Virus record (IMG/VR): IMGVR_UViG_3300026263_000019
Location: 1 to 22,108 of that record
Length of the DNA: 22,108 nucleotides
Origin: a virus
Reading direction: 5' to 3' (one strand)
Under the pieces are notes generated by a model. The model made no database searches. It was given only the letters and a program-made list of their open reading frames with translations, and had not been told where the DNA came from. The first letter of the stretch is position 1, and each line of letters opens with the position of its first letter. Positions 10,203-17,869 of the stretch are shown here, piece after piece. The position numbers and the translations under genes are program-made.

Positions 10203-11730
10203 CGTAGCTTTATCAGATACGTTTGATTTATGGAGAACGCGTACGAATCAATTGCTGATGTACACCCAAACAGCGGGCGGCAAGGATTCACTACACGTTT
10301 CTAATACCACTAATTCAACGTCAACCACCACAGGTGCGATTACTTCAAATGGCGGTATTGGAATTTTGGCATCTGCTACGATTGGTGGTAGTGTTCTTAT
10401 TAACACAAATTTAACTGTAGATACAGACACAAGTCTTAAAGGAAATGTAGATATCGGTGATGCGGCAACAGACACGGTTACAATAACCAGTCGTGTAGAT
10501 GCTGACCTATTACCTTATACCGATGACGCCAGAAATTTTGGTAACAGTACTTGGAGATGGGGAACAGTTCACGTAAGTGGTATCGCAGGATCAAACTCAA
10601 CCGCTTCATTATTGATTCCGAACGGAACTAGCGCTCAGCGTCATGGTGGGACTGGTGCGATTAGATGGAACTCAACTTTAAGTAGATTCGAAGGCAATAC
10701 AGGAACATTATTTTATCCATTTGGAGGAAATCCTGAAGACCAAGATGGTGATACAACAATTACTACGGACAACGCTAGTGATGAAGACATAATCAGATTT
10801 TTCACAGGAAACTCTTCAACACAATCAACCGAACGAATGAATCTAGGTACATCAGGTAACCTTGCAATCGGAATGGGTTCGACTCTGGGTGACGCTCAAC
10901 TTCAAGTTAGCGGAACGGTTAACGTTGGCGGAACAACAAATTTTGGAAATAGAGTTAATTTAAGAGGAAATACATATGTTTATGATTCAGCCGACTGGTG
11001 TAATGTTTCACCTTCTAGTTGGTTTCATATACATACGCCTGATACTACTATAGATTCTAATACCGTTATTATTACTGGTAATTTAGTTGTTCAAGGTACT
11101 AGAACTTATAATGATACAACAGTTTCAGTTACTGAAGATAAAACTTTTGTAATTGGTTTAGCGGGAAACGTTTATAGTGAAAGTGATGCCTCTTCTGGTA
11201 CTATTACTTCGCAAAGAAACAACGCAACTGAAGCCCATGGATTGTCTGTTGCGGATAAAGTTTTTATTGCGAGTGCCGGCACTTCTGGATTAACAGATGA
11301 AGGAATTTATGTAGTTGCTACAGTTCCGACAACAACAACATTTACATTAACAGGTTATTCAGGTTCTGGAACGTTTGATTGGGCTAAATGCCATACAGAT
11401 GCGACAGCAAGTGGTGGCGGATTAATTATACCTGCTACAACTAAACATTCATTTACATATGAAAGCTCCCTTACCGCATGGTTAATATCGGATGGTGGAA
11501 AAGTCAACGGTGCCTTCCAAGTGACTGGTACATCAGATTTTGATGGCGATTTAGATATTGATGCAGATATAGCTCATGACGGTGTATTTACGCATGCCGG
11601 TGCATTTAAAACTACTGCAGGAACAACGGCTGCAACAAATTACATTTTAAAGAGTACGGATGCCGCTGGCACAAGTAACTGGGTTGCTTTTGGTATATAT
11701 GATTCATCCGGAACTCGACTCGGACCCTAA
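10192..11730 (+). CDS. Putative tail fibre protein
   Basis: A 512-residue protein low in charge and rich in Thr, Gly, Ser and Asn. The N-terminus (SDTFDLWRTRTNQLL, then SNTTNSTSTTTGAITSNGG, IGILASATIGGSVLIN, TNLTVD) follows a pattern I know from fibre or structural proteins of marine T4-like phages: a short attachment helix followed by repeated beta strands of the type TTGA...GG.GI..S..IGG. The pattern recurs later (LQVSGTVNVGGTTNFGNRVNL). A central GAIRWNSTLSRFEG motif resembles fibre shaft or knob modules. The C-terminal third includes GGLIIPATTKHSFTYESSLTAWLISD and ends in GIYDSSGTRLGP. ATG start with AAAGGA six bases upstream, inside the end of the small coiled-coil gene. It is likely a trimeric fibre contacting the host surface; its position in the virion is inferred. 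Confidence 0.75.
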   Translation: MAANVALSDTFDLWRTRTNQLLMYTQTAGGKDSLHVSNTTNSTSTTTGAITSNGGIGILASATIGGSVLINTNLTVDTDTSLKGNVDIGDAATDTVTITSRVDADLLPYTDDARNFGNSTWRWGTVHVSGIAGSNSTASLLIPNGTSAQRHGGTGAIRWNSTLSRFEGNTGTLFYPFGGNPEDQDGDTTITTDNASDEDIIRFFTGNSSTQSTERMNLGTSGNLAIGMGSTLGDAQLQVSGTVNVGGTTNFGNRVNLRGNTYVYDSADWCNVSPSSWFHIHTPDTTIDSNTVIITGNLVVQGTRTYNDTTVSVTEDKTFVIGLAGNVYSESDASSGTITSQRNNATEAHGLSVADKVFIASAGTSGLTDEGIYVVATVPTTTTFTLTGYSGSGTFDWAKCHTDATASGGGLIIPATTKHSFTYESSLTAWLISDGGKVNGAFQVTGTSDFDGDLDIDADIAHDGVFTHAGAFKTTAGTTAATNYILKSTDAAGTSNWVAFGIYDSSGTRLGP

Positions 11731-11750
11731 TTAAAAAACGATGAAAACAA

Positions 11751-13145
11751 ATGGCATCACCCTTAAAAGTAATAAATTCTGGATCGAATCTCCAAGTGAT
11801 GACCGATACAGAAATAGACACTATGATAGTTCCTCTTGTTCTACAAGAGTTCGCCAGTGATCAAACATATAATAAAAGAGGGAATTGTACTGCATACGCT
11901 AACAATTTCGGCAATGCTGGTGATTTTGATAACAGGTTCCGTAACGATGATGTAGGCGCTCATCCTATTTCCGACGGAAACTTTACTACCACTGAATGGT
12001 CTATTCAACAAGAACAAACCTTAACGGCAAATGTATCTAGCGTAGTCTACCCTACGAAATTTATTTCTTCGGGCTGTAAACTACAAACGATGACTACCGC
12101 CGAATTACAAACTACTATTTTAGCCAGAGTTGCTAACAATTGGAAAACTAATACTTATCCAGTTGGAGGGTATTATTTTGGGACTGCAGCGCCAGATGCA
12201 GATACATGGGTTTATTGTGGGGATTCACTAACAGAAACGTATAGAAAAGTAGGTGATGATAATGAAACCGTTTATAGATTATGGAGAAAAACTGCTCCTA
12301 CTACAACTTCAGGATCCAGGCCAATTTATAATAGATCAGAAGGTGATGGTGTCCAGGAAATGTCAGATGCAGATATTAAAACATTAGCCGCAGAATGGAG
12401 AAATTATCTTTTTAATGTAGAATCTATTGGCCACTATCAAATGGTAACAGGTGCTTCTGCTCCCGGAACCGGCACGTGGACACAAGTAGGTGCATATTAT
12501 GATTATCTAACAGATACCGGAGATATAATTTATTCTCAAGGATATGAAGGAATATATTCTCAAATGTATGAAGGAATATATTCAGGACAATATGAGGGAT
12601 TGTATTCAGGACAATTCCTTGGCAACTATTCGAGTGGTTTTACGGGGATTTATTCCGGACAGTTTTTAGGACTTTTTTCAAAAGGATATGAAGGATTTTA
12701 TTCTCAAGGATTTTCCGGGGGATATGGAGGAGGATATCAAGGCGGATATATAGGCGGTTACACTCAAGGATTTACAACAACATATGGGTCTGGAAGTGAA
12801 ACCCCTAATCCTCAAGCTACGTCTTCAGGTGGTACGTACAGCTCCACGTATTCTGGCATCTATTCTGGCATTTATTCAGGAACATTTTCTGGCCAGTATT
12901 CAAATCAATATGCTGGTTTTTATTCTAATCAATTTGAAGGTATATATAGTATGGGGTTTCAAGGAATCTATTCTCAAGGTTTTGAAGGTACTTATTCATC
13001 CGGTTTTGAAGGATATTATTCACAAATGTATGTAGGAATTTATTCAGGGCAATATTCTGGTTTTTACAGTAACCAATATACAGGAAGAACTGTTTTGGCT
13101 TCATTAGGTACTGATAGTTATACATTCTGGAAGAGGATTGCGTAA
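11751..13145 (+). CDS. YS-octapeptide repeat fibre-like protein 1
   Basis: A 464-residue protein with two parts. Residues 1 to about 255 contain three copies of a short module: LQVMTDTEID, LQTMTTAELQ and VQEMSDADIK, each followed by a helix. They also contain a YYFGTAAPDADTWVYCGD block and an APGTGTWTQVG block just before the repeats. Residues 260-445 are tandem units of 8 residues of the form (I/F/L)YS(Q/G/S)(G/Q/M)(F/Y)xG. A GGYxGGY-rich spacer and a TPNPQ linker interrupt them, and shorter 4-residue YSG units follow. The C-terminus is a short cap, TDSYTFWKRIA. The gene after it is a paralogue with the same order of parts. I do not recognise the family. A fibre or adhesin on the virion is likely from position, the low charge of the repeat and the repetitive build. 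Its stop overlaps the next start as TAATG. Confidence 0.75.
   Translation: MASPLKVINSGSNLQVMTDTEIDTMIVPLVLQEFASDQTYNKRGNCTAYANNFGNAGDFDNRFRNDDVGAHPISDGNFTTTEWSIQQEQTLTANVSSVVYPTKFISSGCKLQTMTTAELQTTILARVANNWKTNTYPVGGYYFGTAAPDADTWVYCGDSLTETYRKVGDDNETVYRLWRKTAPTTTSGSRPIYNRSEGDGVQEMSDADIKTLAAEWRNYLFNVESIGHYQMVTGASAPGTGTWTQVGAYYDYLTDTGDIIYSQGYEGIYSQMYEGIYSGQYEGLYSGQFLGNYSSGFTGIYSGQFLGLFSKGYEGFYSQGFSGGYGGGYQGGYIGGYTQGFTTTYGSGSETPNPQATSSGGTYSSTYSGIYSGIYSGTFSGQYSNQYAGFYSNQFEGIYSMGFQGIYSQGFEGTYSSGFEGYYSQMYVGIYSGQYSGFYSNQYTGRTVLASLGTDSYTFWKRIA
12528..13085 (+). repeat. Octapeptide (24-base) repeat region of paralogue 1
   Basis: This stretch encodes about 15 octapeptide units, such as IYSQGYEG, IYSQMYEG, IYSGQYEG, FYSNQFEG and IYSQGFEG. 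The array is split in the middle by a GGY-rich spacer and a TPNPQ linker (about 12719-12840). Aromatic residues fall at two positions of each unit and Gly at the last. Codons differ between units, so most copies are old and held by selection on the protein. Confidence 0.85.
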
Positions 13146-15028
13146 TGGCTACTGACGGAAGAGTAATGAGAATCTATCCACTGGGTAGTAACACAGAATT
13201 AGCCGCAACAGAAAGTGGAAAATTATATATAGGGTCGGTAACTGAAACCGGTTCCGGTGCTTCTGCTAATATTGGTAAAATTACAACTATTACATCTACA
13301 CCGGGAGCTGGAGTATATGATGATGTATTTGCTGCCGGCGATTATCTTATTATTAGACATCAACAATATGGAATGTTAGGTGTTGGTCAATGGATTAAAG
13401 TTCAATCTGTTTCAAGTACGGGAGCCAGTACAGAATTAACTTTAGAAGATGGTGCTGCAGAATTTTACAAATATTTAAATTCATCCGGAGCAAGTTATAC
13501 AGGCCAAACCAGCGTGGGTATTACATTTGAAAAAGTAATGGGTTGGGGTGTTAGACAAATGACTAACGACCAAATTGATGATTCAATAGTTCCAGAAGTT
13601 TTTAATAGATGGGGATCCTATACAAAAGGAACTGCAACACATGATGATTGGAAAAGTCATATAAGACCTTTAGCTGGTACTTCTAATACATCTGGTTATG
13701 ATTTATGTGGAACTGTTGGTGAAAGATATAGAAGCCCAGATGTTGTAGGTGATCATCCAGTAGCAAATAATGTAACTATAACTAATTATTCATTAGAACA
13801 ATGTGTTGGAACAAAACCCTTTAATGGCGCAGCGGATGCAACACATGTTGATGATTTAAATAGTGTTGTAGAATTTTTGGGTGCTAATACAGGTGGGTCT
13901 CACGGCGGTAAGGTATACGAAATATCAGACGCAGAAATGGCTGCCGGTGCTGTTATTGCTAGGTGTAATGCATATTTTACTTCAGCCGCAAATACTGTTG
14001 GTTCTTATCATATTGGAACTGCCGCGGGAGATTCAGATACTAGTTCTTGGCATGATGAAACATGGTATACAGATACAGTAATAACATCGTCAGGTTCAGC
14101 AAACGTTGCATATCATCTTTATAGAAAAGAATCTGGTATTGAACGAGGATGGTCAACTTCAAGATCTTTATCAAATGCTAATACAGAAGCAAGAGCCGCA
14201 AATTCTGTTACACATTGGACTGGTGCTAATGCTGACTATATTGCCGTAGGAAATTATCCACGTGCAGCAACAGATGAGGTAATATACTTACCAATTTATA
14301 ATCAAGGTAATAACCAAACTAAAGAATCAAATACTGTTCAAGCCTATGGGCATTCTGCAACTTTACAAGATACTGCAGGTGATGCCGGCATACATTTGCA
14401 TTGGATTAAACATTTATTGATTGCAAATGCCGGTGAATATAGTTTAGTAACAGGTAATACAGCTCCTGGAACCGGCACATGGCAATTTTGTGGTAATGTA
14501 TATGATAAAGTTACAACAGTTGCAGATGTAATATATTCTCAAGGATATGAAGGTATATATTCTACAGGATATGAAGGCATTTATTCACAAGGATTTGCCG
14601 GAATTTTTAGTAGCGGATTCACTGGAATTTATTCAACAGGCTTTGAAGGCATTTATTCACAAGGATTTACTGCTGGTTATGCTGGTGGTTATGCTGGTGG
14701 ATATGGCGGTGGATATACTCTAACTTATGGTTCTGGCGGCGAATCACCTAACCCTCAAGCCTCTTCAGAAGGTCCTACATATTCCGGAACTTATTCTGGA
14801 ACATATTCTGGAACATATTCTGGAACATATTCACAAGGATTTGCCGGAATTTATTCAGCAGGCTTTGAAGGCATTTATTCACAAGGCTTTGAAGGCATTT
14901 ATTCACAAGGATTTGGTGCAGTTTATAGTGGCCAATATACTGGCATCTATAGTAACCAATATACCGGAACAACGGTATTTGCCACTTTAGAAACAGATAC
15001 ATATTCGCTTTGGAAAAGAGTAGCATAA
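13145..15028 (+). CDS. YS-octapeptide repeat fibre-like protein 2
   Basis: A 627-residue paralogue of the preceding gene. The N-terminal ~460 residues are longer and diverged, but share landmarks with paralogue 1: VRQMTNDQIDDSIVPEVF (compare VMTDTEIDTMIVPLVL), HIGTAAGDSDT, and VTGNTAPGTGTWQFCG. The repeat region (residues 463-608) has units IYSQGYEG, IYSTGYEG, IYSQGFAG and IFSSGFTG. A GYAGGYAGGYGGGY spacer, an ESPNPQ linker and a run of four-residue TYSG units follow, then more octapeptides. The C-terminal cap TDTYSLWKRVA matches that of paralogue 1. The start lies in a TAATG overlap with the gene before. The pair is therefore a tandem gene duplication whose repeat frame, linker and cap were kept while the N-terminal parts diverged. 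A fibre or adhesin role is inferred. No enzymatic motif is visible. Confidence 0.75.
   Translation: MATDGRVMRIYPLGSNTELAATESGKLYIGSVTETGSGASANIGKITTITSTPGAGVYDDVFAAGDYLIIRHQQYGMLGVGQWIKVQSVSSTGASTELTLEDGAAEFYKYLNSSGASYTGQTSVGITFEKVMGWGVRQMTNDQIDDSIVPEVFNRWGSYTKGTATHDDWKSHIRPLAGTSNTSGYDLCGTVGERYRSPDVVGDHPVANNVTITNYSLEQCVGTKPFNGAADATHVDDLNSVVEFLGANTGGSHGGKVYEISDAEMAAGAVIARCNAYFTSAANTVGSYHIGTAAGDSDTSSWHDETWYTDTVITSSGSANVAYHLYRKESGIERGWSTSRSLSNANTEARAANSVTHWTGANADYIAVGNYPRAATDEVIYLPIYNQGNNQTKESNTVQAYGHSATLQDTAGDAGIHLHWIKHLLIANAGEYSLVTGNTAPGTGTWQFCGNVYDKVTTVADVIYSQGYEGIYSTGYEGIYSQGFAGIFSSGFTGIYSTGFEGIYSQGFTAGYAGGYAGGYGGGYTLTYGSGGESPNPQASSEGPTYSGTYSGTYSGTYSGTYSQGFAGIYSAGFEGIYSQGFEGIYSQGFGAVYSGQYTGIYSNQYTGTTVFATLETDTYSLWKRVA
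14531..14968 (+). repeat. Octapeptide repeat region of paralogue 2
   Basis: Two blocks of octapeptide units flank a GGY-rich spacer and an ESPNPQ linker. Several neighbouring 24-base units are almost identical at DNA level, for example the GGCATTTATTCACAAGG core repeated around 14869-14910. This is more recent-looking than in paralogue 1 and fits repeat gain and loss. Confidence 0.85.
14777..14832 (+). repeat. 12-base in-frame tandem repeat (TYSG units)
   Basis: Four consecutive 12-base copies (14777-14788, 14789-14800, 14801-14812, 14813-14824), followed by a partial copy. The third and fourth are identical (ACATATTCTGGA); the first and second differ by one base each. Each copy encodes Thr-Tyr-Ser-Gly in frame, so slippage would change the repeat length without breaking the frame. 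Confidence 0.9.
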
Positions 15029-15031
15029 ATA
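15024..15031 (+). promoter_or_regulatory. Candidate T4-like late promoter (CATAAATA)
   Basis: CATAAATA matches the NATAAATA form of the T4-type late promoter (T4 consensus TATAAATA) used by marine T4-like phages. It overlaps the TAA stop of YS-repeat paralogue 2 and lies 31 bases before the next start, in one of the few real intergenic gaps. The sequence ATAAATACAT is shared exactly with the site at 17866. It would drive the cassette 15062-17869. Confidence 0.55.
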
Positions 15032-15034
15032 CAT

Positions 15035-15050
15035 ATAATATTAATATTAT
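15035..15050. other. Perfect 16-base palindrome
   Basis: ATAATATTAATATTAT reads the same on both strands. It begins four bases after the candidate late promoter and ends just before the ribosome binding site AAAGGA (15052-15057) of the next gene. It could be an operator or a 5' hairpin of the late transcript, or simply AT-rich sequence. Confidence 0.4.
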
Positions 15051-15061
15051 GAAAGGAAAAA

Positions 15062-15679
15062 ATGGCCGAACAAGAAGTAGCTGAAACTAAAGAGTGGACT
15101 CATGATACAATGATTGAAGCATTATGGAGAACACCAGAAAAAAAAGAAATTTCTATCCTTTATGAACGAGAAGATAAATCTAGATATTCCGGACAAGCTT
15201 TAGAAGATTCTCAAGAATGGAAAGATTTTTTTTATAAATTTACCCCGGAGCAGGTTGATCAATTTTCCGAAACTGCTAGAATCCAGCGTGAGAGTCAAAA
15301 TAAGGGTAGAGCAGCGCGAAGCAATCAAGTTGAAGAAAAACAAAAAGTTGAAAGAAGAAAAGCGGCGGATGATTTAGAAACCTTATTTCGTGCTAAATTA
15401 GAAGCCTTTGAGATTCCGGAAGTTAGAGATAGTGAAAATAGAGAATTGAGGTCAAGAATTAGAAAATCTAAATCACTAACAGAAATTTCTGCCTTAGTTG
15501 CATCTCTTATAACACTTTCTATAATTAAAGTAACTTTAAGACCCGAAGGTCTTTTAGATGAAAGTGAGCCGGAGGAAACCGAAGATGCGGCAGTCCAACA
15601 CGACGGTGATGAAGCAATCATGATTGATGCATCAACTATTAATATTGTAGCTAATAAGGAAATTGGGGATGCGGAGTGA
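15062..15679 (+). CDS. Unknown charged protein, first gene of the modification cassette
   Basis: A 205-residue protein that I do not recognise. The N-terminus (EWTHDTMIEALWRTPEKKEISILYERED) resembles a small folded domain. Residues about 60-135 are very rich in charged residues and likely helical or coiled coil (EEKQKVERRKAADDLETLFRAKLEAF). Residues 139-158 form one hydrophobic stretch (LTEISALVASLITLSIIKVTL), which could be a membrane segment or a buried helix. The tail is acidic (ESEPEETEDAA). The start has AAAGGA four bases upstream and follows the candidate late promoter at 15024. Its end overlaps the glycosyltransferase gene by 11 bases, so it is probably made together with that enzyme. 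A structural protein or an enzyme partner are both possible. Confidence 0.7.
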   Translation: MAEQEVAETKEWTHDTMIEALWRTPEKKEISILYEREDKSRYSGQALEDSQEWKDFFYKFTPEQVDQFSETARIQRESQNKGRAARSNQVEEKQKVERRKAADDLETLFRAKLEAFEIPEVRDSENRELRSRIRKSKSLTEISALVASLITLSIIKVTLRPEGLLDESEPEETEDAAVQHDGDEAIMIDASTINIVANKEIGDAE

Positions 15680-16466
15680 CGAAGGATTTTTATTATGTGC
15701 GACTAATTTTAAACCATATCTTACCGCAGCCCAACAATTAGCAGACAGTTTAAAAGAATTTGCGCCAGACCATCCGGTAATTGTATATACCGAAGATAAA
15801 TGGGTTTCTGATCCGGGTAATCATATATTCGATGAAGTCCATGGAGGTATGCCACCTTCTAATAGAGCCAAATTACTAGCCTTACAACACAGCCCCTTTG
15901 ATCTTACATGTTATCTCGATTCAGATATGGTATGTGTTAATCCTAGAGCCCCAGAAGTTTTTAAAGGAATAAAACCCGGTTATGATATGGCGTGGACTAA
16001 AATTAGAACATATGCTGCCGCTGCCACGTGGTGGGATAAGTTACAACTAAAAGTCCCGCACGGTGGAATGTGTTTGTATAGAAAATCTGATAGAATGATT
16101 TCCTTTATGGAACAGTGGTGGGAGAATTGGTTATGGAAAAGACGAAATGATTGGGATCCACGCTGGGACGGCAAATATCCTTACTGGGAAACTAGAGGTT
16201 GGGATCAATTCCCATTACATTTAATGATGGGCGTTATTAGAAAAGATGATCCTTGGTATAGACCCGATATAAAATGGCATTGGATATACGGAGGAGATCC
16301 ACCTTGTACTCCCGAAACAGATGATTGGAATACCGGTGAAGATGCAAAATGGAATTGGATTATTGGATATGATCCAGAAAGAGAGGGTGTAAATAGAGAT
16401 GAGATTATATTTCACGATTATTCTTGCTTATTATTTAAAAGACAATATCAAAATGGTAGAAAATGA
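15669..16466 (+). CDS. GT-A-like glycosyltransferase
   Basis: A 265-residue protein with the look of a GT-A nucleotide-sugar glycosyltransferase. The N-terminus (FLLCATNFKPYLTAAQQLADSL, then PVIVYTEDKW) fits the first Rossmann-like strands. SNRAKLLAL (residues 64-72) is followed by CYLDSDMVCVNP with the metal-binding DSD at 84-86. A VPHGGMCLYRKS block lies at 129-140, and FHDYS at 248-252 could give the usual late histidine metal ligand. The rest is unusually rich in Trp. ATG 15669 is chosen over the in-frame TTG at 15663 because AAGGAA lies about 8 bases upstream of the ATG. The gene overlaps both neighbours (ATGA at its end). Sugar donor and acceptor are unknown. Next to fibre genes and two hydroxylase-like genes, a virion protein is a plausible acceptor, but host surface glycan or DNA bases cannot be excluded. 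Confidence 0.75.
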   Translation: MRSDEGFLLCATNFKPYLTAAQQLADSLKEFAPDHPVIVYTEDKWVSDPGNHIFDEVHGGMPPSNRAKLLALQHSPFDLTCYLDSDMVCVNPRAPEVFKGIKPGYDMAWTKIRTYAAAATWWDKLQLKVPHGGMCLYRKSDRMISFMEQWWENWLWKRRNDWDPRWDGKYPYWETRGWDQFPLHLMMGVIRKDDPWYRPDIKWHWIYGGDPPCTPETDDWNTGEDAKWNWIIGYDPEREGVNRDEIIFHDYSCLLFKRQYQNGRK

Positions 16467-17266
16467 AACATACAGAACATATTTCGAAATATTGTAATGA
16501 AGAAGAGATATTAGACACTCTTGAACGGTTAGGGAAATATCTATATGATTTGGATGAAGAATTAATACGATTAAAAGACCGAAGAGAAAACTCCCCCACT
16601 TGGAAAGAGGCTATTTGTGATGATTATTTAAATGAATATAGAAAATCTATTAGACCAGGACCACCTTGGCATCAAAAGATATGGGATTTAATTTTAGATT
16701 TAAGAACGAGAGAAAGACATAAAAAGATTGGTGAATTATGTGCTAATTTAGGAAAAAGAATAGGAGCAAGAAAACAGGCTCTCAGTGCAATATATCCGCC
16801 AGGTGGTTATGTTGGGTGGCATACTAATGCAGATGTTCCGGGTAGAAATTTATTATTTACTTGGTCAAAAACAGGTAATGGTGTGCTTAGATACAAACGA
16901 TCTACCCCAGAAGGTGAAATGATAAAATATGATATTCCGGATCACATTGGTTGGAATGTAAAGTCGTTTGATTGGTTTGGACATAAAGAAATATCTCGTA
17001 CTGGTTATACTTGGCACTGTGCTGGCACAGAAGATCTTCGGTGCACTATAGCATTTGTAATTCATAGTAATGTAATGTCTGATATGCTTTTAGAAGAAGA
17101 TTTTAATTTACATTCTTGGAGTGAAGGTTGTTTTATATCTGACGATAAAAGTGATGAATCTGAATGGTGGAAAGGGACGAAAGAAGAAATTGAAACAATG
17201 AAATTAAGTCCAGAAATTCTATCGAATGTTCATGCCGGGCCTGCTGGAACCAGAAATCCTAGATAA
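16463..17266 (+). CDS. 2OG-Fe(II) oxygenase-like protein with HxN instead of HxD
   Basis: A 267-residue protein. Residues 1-105 are helical and charged. A jelly-roll-like domain follows, with YPPGGYVGWHTNADVPG (H120, N122, D124), a central strand region, and GYTWHCAGTEDLRCTIAFVI (H185, R193). This spacing matches the HxD...H...R pattern of 2-oxoglutarate/Fe(II) dioxygenases and parallels the canonical next gene (YPAGGYYQWHSDD). Here, however, the acidic iron ligand position is Asn122, with Asp only at 124. It may still bind iron with altered geometry, or have another activity, or be a non-catalytic relative. The C-terminal ~60 residues are acidic with no clear domain. It overlaps the glycosyltransferase gene by four bases (ATGA), and the next gene starts directly after its stop. 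Confidence 0.65.
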   Translation: MKHTEHISKYCNEEEILDTLERLGKYLYDLDEELIRLKDRRENSPTWKEAICDDYLNEYRKSIRPGPPWHQKIWDLILDLRTRERHKKIGELCANLGKRIGARKQALSAIYPPGGYVGWHTNADVPGRNLLFTWSKTGNGVLRYKRSTPEGEMIKYDIPDHIGWNVKSFDWFGHKEISRTGYTWHCAGTEDLRCTIAFVIHSNVMSDMLLEEDFNLHSWSEGCFISDDKSDESEWWKGTKEEIETMKLSPEILSNVHAGPAGTRNPR

Positions 17267-17869
17267 ATGACCGAAGCAAAAAAAACTAATTATCCAATTA
17301 CTAAGCCACCAACATATGTTAGAATTCCTTCTAGATGGTTTAGAGAAAACGCAGGAATTATTATCGAGGAATTTGATAATAAATCAACCACTGCTTTAAC
17401 ATATAATAATGATTCAAAGGCTAGATCCTCCGAAGTTTTTTTATGGGATATTTGGAAACTAGATTTATCAGATTTACAAAAAACAATAATCTATAAATTT
17501 AAAGAAATTTTTATAGAAGAAAATAAAAAATATCGATTTGATTTAGACTACTCCACTATCAATGTTCAATATACAAGATATCCAGCAGGAGGTTATTATC
17601 AATGGCATTCTGACGATGATTTCGGTGTTGTTCATAAAAGACATCAAAATGTAAGAAAAATATCTATAACTTCTCCATTGAATACAGGTAAATTTGAAGG
17701 AGGAGACTTACAATTACAATTAAATTATCAAAAAGAACTGCGAACAATGCAGTTTGAACCCGGTGATGCGGTAGTATTTCCCAGTTTTATTCAACATCAA
17801 GTTACTCCAGTTACTAAAGGTATACGCTATTCTTTAATCGCTTGGGTGTCAGGACCCGCATGGAGATAA
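17267..17869 (+). CDS. 2OG-Fe(II) oxygenase, PKHD/prolyl-4-hydroxylase-like
   Basis: A 200-residue protein with a complete 2-oxoglutarate/Fe(II) dioxygenase motif set: WHSDDD gives H114 and D116, FEGGDL lies at 143-148, QHQV gives the distal H177, and GIRYSLIAWV gives R187 for 2-oxoglutarate. Domain order and length fit the small PKHD-type/prolyl-hydroxylase-like family, which hydroxylates protein side chains or small molecules using O2 and 2-oxoglutarate. Such genes are frequent in marine T4-like phages, with unknown substrates. It begins right after the stop of the variant oxygenase gene (TAAATG) and ends in a TAA embedded in the next candidate late promoter. Position beside a glycosyltransferase and repeat-rich fibre genes suggests modification of a virion protein. 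Substrate not visible from sequence. Confidence 0.88.
   Translation: MTEAKKTNYPITKPPTYVRIPSRWFRENAGIIIEEFDNKSTTALTYNNDSKARSSEVFLWDIWKLDLSDLQKTIIYKFKEIFIEENKKYRFDLDYSTINVQYTRYPAGGYYQWHSDDDFGVVHKRHQNVRKISITSPLNTGKFEGGDLQLQLNYQKELRTMQFEPGDAVVFPSFIQHQVTPVTKGIRYSLIAWVSGPAWR

Noticed and set aside
12784-13035. Overlapping + strand open frames inside the repeat regions (also 14727-14990)
   Set aside because: They are by-products of repeated codons in another frame and encode Leu/Ile-rich nonsense without ribosome binding sites.
12528-14968. CRISPR-like or satellite array
   Set aside because: The repeats are in-frame coding units without unique spacers of constant length; the protein pattern is conserved better than the DNA.
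12528-14968. Collagen-like fibre
   Set aside because: There is no Gly-X-Y triplet pattern. Gly falls every four or eight residues and the units are rich in Tyr/Phe and Ser, with almost no Pro.
15663-16466. TTG at 15663 as the glycosyltransferase start
   Set aside because: The AAGGAA site is too close to it, while it is well spaced for ATG 15669.
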